Source of the DNA: Gracilaria vermiculophylla
Taxonomy: Eukaryota > Rhodophyta > Florideophyceae > Gracilariales > Gracilariaceae
Length of the DNA stretch: 64,000 nt
Assembly (NCBI GenBank): GCA_019155205.2
Contig: JAHNZQ020003146.1
Coordinates: 1,660,095 to 1,724,094, forward strand
Direction of reading: 5' to 3'
The notes under the pieces were generated by a model. It was given only the letters and a program-made list of their open reading frames with translations. It made no database searches and had not been told where the DNA came from. The position numbers and the translations under genes were made by a program. Below, in pieces: positions 63,718 through 64,000 of this stretch; position 1 is the first letter of the stretch; each line of letters starts with the position of its first letter.

Positions 63718-64000
63718 GAATTCCGTTTTCGTCGTTCCCGTACCCAGCCTATAGACAATGACTTCAACGTGATCATCGGCTATCAGCCAGTCCGTTGCAT
63801 ACCCTTAGCGGAGGAAATTCACCACCTCCGGGTACGTCGTCAAGTTCTCCCTTCAAGGATCATCCTCAATGGTGTGCTCCTCCGTGAGGCGCGGCTAAAA
63901 CAGCTAGTGCGCTTGACCAGTGAGGTAGAATTAAAAGCACCAGATGGCGGCACTTTCATAAACACCGCTGGTATTACGCGCCGAACAAAAGCGTATTTGA
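63718..64000 (+). other. Open plus-strand stretch running off the window, unidentified
   Basis: 94 codons without a stop (DFNVIIGYQPVRCIPLAEEI near its start), opposite in direction to A2. The DFNVIIG segment faintly recalls the second half of retropepsins (YDVILG), so it may begin another retroelement. Too short to name. Confidence 0.3.

Overview
This is a nuclear window from a eukaryote: two islands of apparently real, mostly single-exon genes (about 11.1-16.8 kb and 39.7-50.2 kb) set in a sea of decayed transposable elements. The few host genes are packed tightly (one convergent pair is 47 bp apart), the one intron I can support is 71 nt with a perfect TACTAAC branch site, one protein has a plastid-transit-like N-terminus beginning with aromatic residues, and a GT14 glycosyltransferase (a family absent from fungi as far as I know) sits beside a fungal-style DUG glutathione-degradation protein. 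Together this best fits a red alga with a gene-island/retrotransposon genome (Chondrus-like), but the window alone does not prove it.

Layout. 1-0.85 kb: PIF/Harbinger transposase pseudogene. 1-4.1 kb: very old Ty3/gypsy remnant (family D). 4.7-10.4 kb: repeat fragments, two LTRs of family A, a long inverted repeat and an internally deleted Tc1/mariner copy. 10.5-17.2 kb: an extremely GC-rich island with a predicted membrane protein (minus), a C2H2/C2HC zinc-finger protein (plus, divergent from it) and a large secreted Cys-rich protein (plus). 18.9-28.6 kb: a minus-strand Ty3/gypsy element with chromodomain (A1, 20.4-27.0 kb) flanked by two copies of a related 3'-terminal module that carries an antisense ORF. 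31.2-36.3 kb: a second Ty3/gypsy family (B) whose gag-pol frame is one continuous frame broken only by stop codons. 37.35-38.64 kb: a Tc1/mariner element with both TA-flanked ends. 39.7-50.2 kb: second host island: GT14 glycosyltransferase, nucleotide-sugar-type transporter, CRAL-TRIO protein with one intron, PDZ protein, and a single 1344-residue protein joining the DUG3 amidotransferase to the WD40-M20 protein DUG2. 51.0-58.95 kb: a four-deep nest of insertions (Tc1 > Ty3/gypsy family C > solo LTR A > inverted solo LTR A). 59.0-64 kb: second family A copy (A2).

How it works together. The host genes are not one pathway: they look like a DNA-binding regulator, cell-surface or secretory proteins (Cys-rich protein, GT14, SLC35-type transporter) and cytosolic glutathione turnover (DUG fusion). 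The repeats tell a coherent story: several retroelement families, three of them with C-terminal chromodomains, kept their reading frames but were repeatedly broken by nonsense changes at conserved Trp and Gln codons. This hints at a C-to-T (CpA-biased) mutational process acting on repeats. Two 100-N gaps are assembly placeholders; the one at 43.2 kb is flanked by what looks like a falsely duplicated poly-G promoter region.
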